Assembly (NCBI RefSeq): GCF_901538265.1
Contig: NZ_LR593886.1
Span: 4,609,738-4,673,737, forward strand
Direction of reading: 5' to 3'
DNA: 64,000 nt
Source: Gemmata massiliana
GTDB taxonomy: Bacteria; Planctomycetota; Planctomycetia; Gemmatales; Gemmataceae
Below are positions 60,960 to 64,000 of this stretch, piece by piece (position 1 is the first letter of the stretch; every line of letters begins with the position of its first letter). The position numbers were made by a program, and so were the translations under genes. The notes beneath the pieces are model-generated. The model had not been told where the DNA came from. It saw only the letters and a program-made list of their open reading frames with translations, and did no database searches.

Positions 60960-62387
60960 CTAACTGACCGCGCTCTGCGCCTTCTCCGCGTTCTCGGTGC
61001 TCTCTGCGGTGAAATTCGCGCCCAAGAACCCGCTGCGTGCGATCGGTTCTTCGATTTCCGTACCCTTTCGGAGCCACAACAACAGCGGCGTCGTGAGCAC
61101 GGTTGTCACCAGCGCCATGATGACGAGCACACAGAATAGACTGCGTGGCACTACACCCAGTTCGTAACCGAGGTTGATAGCGATCAGTGCCATCAGCCCG
61201 CGGGCGTTCATCATCGCGCCAATGATCCCGGATTCTTTCCAACTGAACCCGCTCAGCCGGGCCGCTAGCCCGCATCCGGCCAGTTTCCCCGCCATCGCAG
61301 CGACGGTTACTGCGCCGCAAATGATCCACATCGCGGTGCCGTGCAGCGCCGTGACGTCGGTACGCAGTCCGGTGTAAGTGAAGAACACTGGCACGAAGAA
61401 CGACGTGACGATGTCGAGCAGCTTCGCGTGCGCGGCGTGTCGGAGTTCGGCCTGGTCCGACAACACCGCGCCGAGCAGGAACGCGCCAAAGACTGAGAAA
61501 ATGCCAATCAGGTTCGTCGCGACGGATGCGAGCAGCACGCTGACGAGTAACACTGCAAGACCCGTTGCGCTGAGCCGCCCGCGGTTCTCGCGCAACGAGA
61601 ACGCGAAGTATCGCACCAGCACCGGGCGCACGACAAACCACATTACGAGAGCGAAGCCGACCGTCAGTCCGGCCATCCGGAGTGTTTCGAGCGGGTCAAA
61701 ATTGGATTTCACTACAGCCGCGACGCTTGCGAGCAGAATCCAGCCGATTGCATCGTCCACGGCAGCAGCCGTGATGGTGATCGCACCGAGTCGCGTGCGC
61801 GTGATGTGCAGTTCCATCATGATCCGACCGAGCACCGGGATCGCGGTGATGGAAAGCGCGATTCCGAGGAAGAGTGTGAGACCGAGCAGCGACACCGGCC
61901 CGGCTTTGGGGTGCGGTTCCAGGTGCGGGTGAACGAGTTGCGCCAGCCCCGCACCCAACGCGAACGGCGCCGCGATACCGGCAATCGAGATCAGCACAGC
62001 GGCGCGCCCGTGCGAGCGGACGTGCTCGAACTCGAACTCCAGTCCCACCAGAAACAGGAGGAAGATCAGCCCGAACTGTGCGATCACGGTGAAGATCTTG
62101 GGAAGCACCGCGTCTGCGAGAGGTTGTGGTACTTCGCCGAGAGCTGGGCGAAAGAGGCCGGTGAAGAGTTCCGGGTACAGCCACCCGAGTAAGGACGGGC
62201 CGAGCAAAAGGCCGGCAACGATCTCGCCGACCACACTCGGTTGACCGAGTCGCCGTGCCAATGCCCCGAACGTTCGTGCCGCTGCAATAATCACGACTAA
62301 CTGAACGAGTACCGGCAGCAGGAGTTGCTCGACGTCCAGTTTGATGAGCGATTCGACGATCTCGCTTGTTGCGAACGGGGTGCTCAT
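60960..62387 (-). CDS. CPA2-type cation:proton antiporter
   Basis: A 475-residue protein with 12-13 membrane helices. VVGEIVAGLLLGPSLLGWL near 50-70, FGLIFLLFLVGLEFEFEHV near 105 and TAAAVDDAIGWILLA near 200 (Asp-Asp ion site) identify the Na+/H+ or K+/H+ exchanger domain; there is no TrkA-N domain. The last 17 residues (FTAESTENAEKAQSA) are read from a dispersed repeat at 60966-61014. The ATG at 62387 is preferred to a frame extending to 62600. The upstream gene (62467-62811) is probably in the same operon. Confidence 0.9.
   Translation of the reverse strand: MSTPFATSEIVESLIKLDVEQLLLPVLVQLVVIIAAARTFGALARRLGQPSVVGEIVAGLLLGPSLLGWLYPELFTGLFRPALGEVPQPLADAVLPKIFTVIAQFGLIFLLFLVGLEFEFEHVRSHGRAAVLISIAGIAAPFALGAGLAQLVHPHLEPHPKAGPVSLLGLTLFLGIALSITAIPVLGRIMMELHITRTRLGAITITAAAVDDAIGWILLASVAAVVKSNFDPLETLRMAGLTVGFALVMWFVVRPVLVRYFAFSLRENRGRLSATGLAVLLVSVLLASVATNLIGIFSVFGAFLLGAVLSDQAELRHAAHAKLLDIVTSFFVPVFFTYTGLRTDVTALHGTAMWIICGAVTVAAMAGKLAGCGLAARLSGFSWKESGIIGAMMNARGLMALIAINLGYELGVVPRSLFCVLVIMALVTTVLTTPLLLWLRKGTEIEEPIARSGFLGANFTAESTENAEKAQSAVS
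60966..61014. repeat. Dispersed-type GCAGAG repeat inside the antiporter 3' end
   Basis: On the minus strand the sequence TTTCACCGCAGAGAGCACCG, then AGAACGCGGAGAAGGCGCAG, is of the widespread ACCGCAGAGACGCAGAG type. It forms the last codons of the antiporter gene, so the normal end of that protein has been replaced or extended by repeat-encoded residues. Confidence 0.6.
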
Positions 62388-62466
62388 TTCGAGAGGTGTT
62401 CCGTCTGCGGAGTGCTGAGGCGGGTGTTCTGGGGCCTGAACTATCGGTGGGTACTTACGCGGACAG

Positions 62467-62811
62467 TCACTTTTTCCCGGGCTTGCTGGCTTTGCGTAGG
62501 TCGTCGAGGTTCGCCTGGCAGTACGGGCAGCCGATCGTTTTGAGGTGGAAGTCGACGTAATCAATGAGATCCGGGTCACCCGCACCGAGCACGTAGCCAC
62601 CGAGTTGGTCGCGTGTGGGGCAACTCACGCGCTCGCGCCGCCAGATCGCACCGACGGTGTGCTCGCCGCGATCCTCTTGTTCGATTACCTCGTGGTACAT
62701 CGCTCGTAGCTCTGCGGACTCGCGCAGCGCTTTCTCGACCGAGGCGAGTTCCGCGTCGGGGAGCGCGTCGTTCAGGTAGTCGCGGAGCATCTGCCGAGTG
62801 ATCGCGGACAT
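62467..62811 (-). CDS. Small protein with possible zinc-binding anti-sigma-like motif
   Basis: A 114-residue protein: a helical N-terminus (YLNDALPDAELASVEKALRE) and a C-terminal part with CPTRDQLGGYVLGAGD, then DYVDFHLKTIGCPYCQANLD. The HxxxxxCxxC arrangement resembles the zinc-binding anti-sigma (ZAS) motif and the N-terminal part resembles planctomycete anti-sigma-type helices. No sigma gene is adjacent; the antiporter gene follows 79 nt later. It could regulate the antiporter or be a soluble zinc protein. Confidence 0.7.
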   Translation of the reverse strand: MSAITRQMLRDYLNDALPDAELASVEKALRESAELRAMYHEVIEQEDRGEHTVGAIWRRERVSCPTRDQLGGYVLGAGDPDLIDYVDFHLKTIGCPYCQANLDDLRKASKPGKK

Positions 62812-63148
62812 GGAGGGTCTCGCGGAACGTGTTCGCTCATCAGTATATCGGCCGGACTCATACCGGTCGAACCGAACTCATCGCGTGCGGGAGAGCGAAT
62901 CGGCAGCATGTGTTAACTTTGTGCCGGCCGTTGTCAACCAATCACTACAGTTGCCCCATTTGCCCAGGAATCGTTCGCATTTTAAGTCCGTCTGTGCCTA
63001 TTCTGCGGTTTACTCGGGTGGAGCTAGAGGGTAGAAATAAAAAAGGTGCGTCGGATAAATCCTGGCGCCCCGCGGTCCGGAGTTACCATTTAAAGCGGCC
63101 CCTTCGCCGCGAACCGGTCACTCCCGCATTCCCTCCTTCGAGACGCCC
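62812..63148. other. Divergent intergenic region
   Basis: About 340 nt between the small zinc protein gene (minus) and the PEP-CTERM gene (plus). The stretch 62984-63015 (GTCTGTGCCTATTCTGCGG) looks like a decayed dispersed repeat of the type at 50731-50763. AT-rich sequence near 63035-63065 may be the plus-strand promoter. No gene seen. Confidence 0.45.
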
Positions 63149-63898
63149 ATGAAACTCCGCCTACTTGTGGCGGTCGGCGCGGTTGCCGGGTTCCTGTTTC
63201 TGTCGCCCCGCGCGTCCGCTGAACTGATTACCCTCCAACTCGATCACACGGTTCCGAGCACTGTTAGTGTGAATTTGGGTGGGACACCTATTTCCAATGT
63301 GGCCCCGGGACCGTTTTCTTGGTCAGACAAGAACGATCCGCCGAATTCGAGTTTCTCGTCGCCGATCGCGACCTTTTGCATCGAGCTTACCGGCACAATT
63401 ACTGTAGGTGGCACTTACGTTTTCGGGGTTTATGCCCCGGAAGATGCCCCGACCATCGGGAGCGCAGATAAAGCTAACGCGATCCGTGCTCTTTACGGGA
63501 ACTTCTACAACTCTGCTTGGACGAACCCTTCATTTAAGGGTGACAACGAGTCGAAGGCATTTCAACTCGCGCTGTGGGAACTGGTTCACGAGACCGACGC
63601 GACAAAGACGGTCAGTTCCGGTAACTTCCAGACGACCAGCACAGCCGCGACGCGCGCCAATGAGATGCTCAACGGTCTGGCGGGCGGATTGGATAAGTAC
63701 AACAACTCGGATTACGAGCTGGTTGCATTAATCGCTCCGGCTCCGGGTGCGAAAGACCAAACGCCCGGTCAGGACCAACTCGCTGTTCGACCCAAGTCGG
63801 TACCCGCTCCGCCTGCTGCGCTACTCGCGGGTATCGGGGGCATGATCTTTATGGGATGCTCTCGACTCAAACGACGTCTGACTCCGAGCACTACCTGA
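63149..63898 (+). CDS. PEP-CTERM protein with possible thioester-type Cys/Gln motifs
   Basis: A 249-residue exported protein. Signal peptide VAVGAVAGFLFLSPRASA, a beta-rich body, and a C-terminal PEP-CTERM-like tail: VPAPPAALLAGIGGMIFMGC plus basic SRLKRR, which directs exosortase/archaeosortase-type sorting. The body contains ATFCIELTG near 75 and AFQLALWELVHET near 140; a [YF]CI(D/E) Cys and a QxA(I/L)W Gln are the pair that forms an internal thioester in TED adhesins. No exosortase gene is in the window. A strong terminator follows. Confidence 0.85.
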   Translation: MKLRLLVAVGAVAGFLFLSPRASAELITLQLDHTVPSTVSVNLGGTPISNVAPGPFSWSDKNDPPNSSFSSPIATFCIELTGTITVGGTYVFGVYAPEDAPTIGSADKANAIRALYGNFYNSAWTNPSFKGDNESKAFQLALWELVHETDATKTVSSGNFQTTSTAATRANEMLNGLAGGLDKYNNSDYELVALIAPAPGAKDQTPGQDQLAVRPKSVPAPPAALLAGIGGMIFMGCSRLKRRLTPSTT

Positions 63899-63915
63899 TA
63901 TAGGTAGTAGATCCC

Positions 63916-63960
63916 GAATGCGTGAGGCCCGCACGATTTTCGTGCGGGCCTCACGCATTC
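63916..63960 (+). terminator. Intrinsic terminator of the PEP-CTERM gene
   Basis: GAATGCGTGAGGCCCGCACG (63916-63935) pairs perfectly with 63941-63960 around a 5-nt ATTTT loop, 18 nt after the stop. It is followed by TGTCTTCC rather than a long T-run; on the other strand it could also end a transcript entering from beyond the window. Confidence 0.8.
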
Positions 63961-64000
63961 TGTCTTCCGAAGAAAATCTGCGCGGGTGCGGAATAAATAC

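Noticed and set aside
1-64000. tRNA, rRNA or riboswitch genes
   Set aside because: I scanned for tRNA arm patterns such as GGTTCGAATCC and for thiamine (THI-box) and other common riboswitch cores near relevant genes, including upstream of the thiamine synthase gene, and recognised none; a covariance-model search would be needed to be certain.

Overview
The window looks like a chromosomal piece of a high-GC planctomycete of the Gemmata type (Gemmataceae). The evidence is the protein families: a DUF1559 prepilin-like protein, a DUF1549/DUF1553 (PSD1) protein, a membrane Ser/Thr kinase with a non-kinase C-terminal domain, ECF sigma factors with unusual partners or fusions, a PEP-CTERM protein and a C30-type carotenoid gene set. 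No rRNA, tRNA, CRISPR array, prophage or transposase was seen. Most genes are housekeeping or typical planctomycete accessory genes; many have weak Shine-Dalgarno signals and GTG starts are common.

Layout. 1-2252: ECF sigma factor and an overlapping membrane protein with a FecR-like N-terminus and an alpha-2-macroglobulin MG2 region (runs off the window). 2253-4329: small unknown genes, a long hairpin and AT-richer spacers. 4330-13109: DEAD-box RNA helicase, DUF1559 protein, kinase-esterase fusion, Ski2-like helicase. 13228-21204: PurU, amino-acid permease with an overlapping PhyH-type oxygenase, a three-domain thiamine-phosphate synthase, a TolC-like protein and a PhnD-like binding protein. 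21527-25920: a type IIA topoisomerase A/B pair. 25971-31249 (minus): a tight four-gene carotenoid operon (two CrtI/CrtN-type desaturases, acyltransferase, glycosyltransferase). 31472-45691: PLP enzyme, PSD1 protein, a probable inserted small gene, YcjX-like GTPase, TerD-like protein, a short UvrC, and a sigma factor fused to a metallopeptidase-like domain. 45916-54963: FMN reductase, COX2-like cytochrome, TlpA-like protein, methyltransferase/membrane pair, GspF-like protein, an interrupted DUF309 gene, an enolase-superfamily epimerase and an alpha/beta hydrolase. 55159-63960: FHA protein, two Cys-pair secreted proteins, PHP phosphatase, NusB, a 2-hydroxyacid dehydrogenase, LOG protein, CPA2 antiporter with an upstream zinc-binding protein, and a PEP-CTERM protein with a possible thioester motif.

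The least expected signals are in small-scale structure. A MITE-like palindromic element lies inside the Ski2-like helicase gene in frame; a related copy, of the same length over the aligned part (102 nt) and read in the same frame, forms the N-terminus of an unrelated hydrolase. A tandem GTTAGC motif sits about 110 nt upstream of two unrelated genes. A foreign-looking gene is bracketed by a duplicated PSD1 3' end. Two small genes are each broken by a single in-frame stop. Identities, domain borders and starts were judged by eye from translations; no database search was run.
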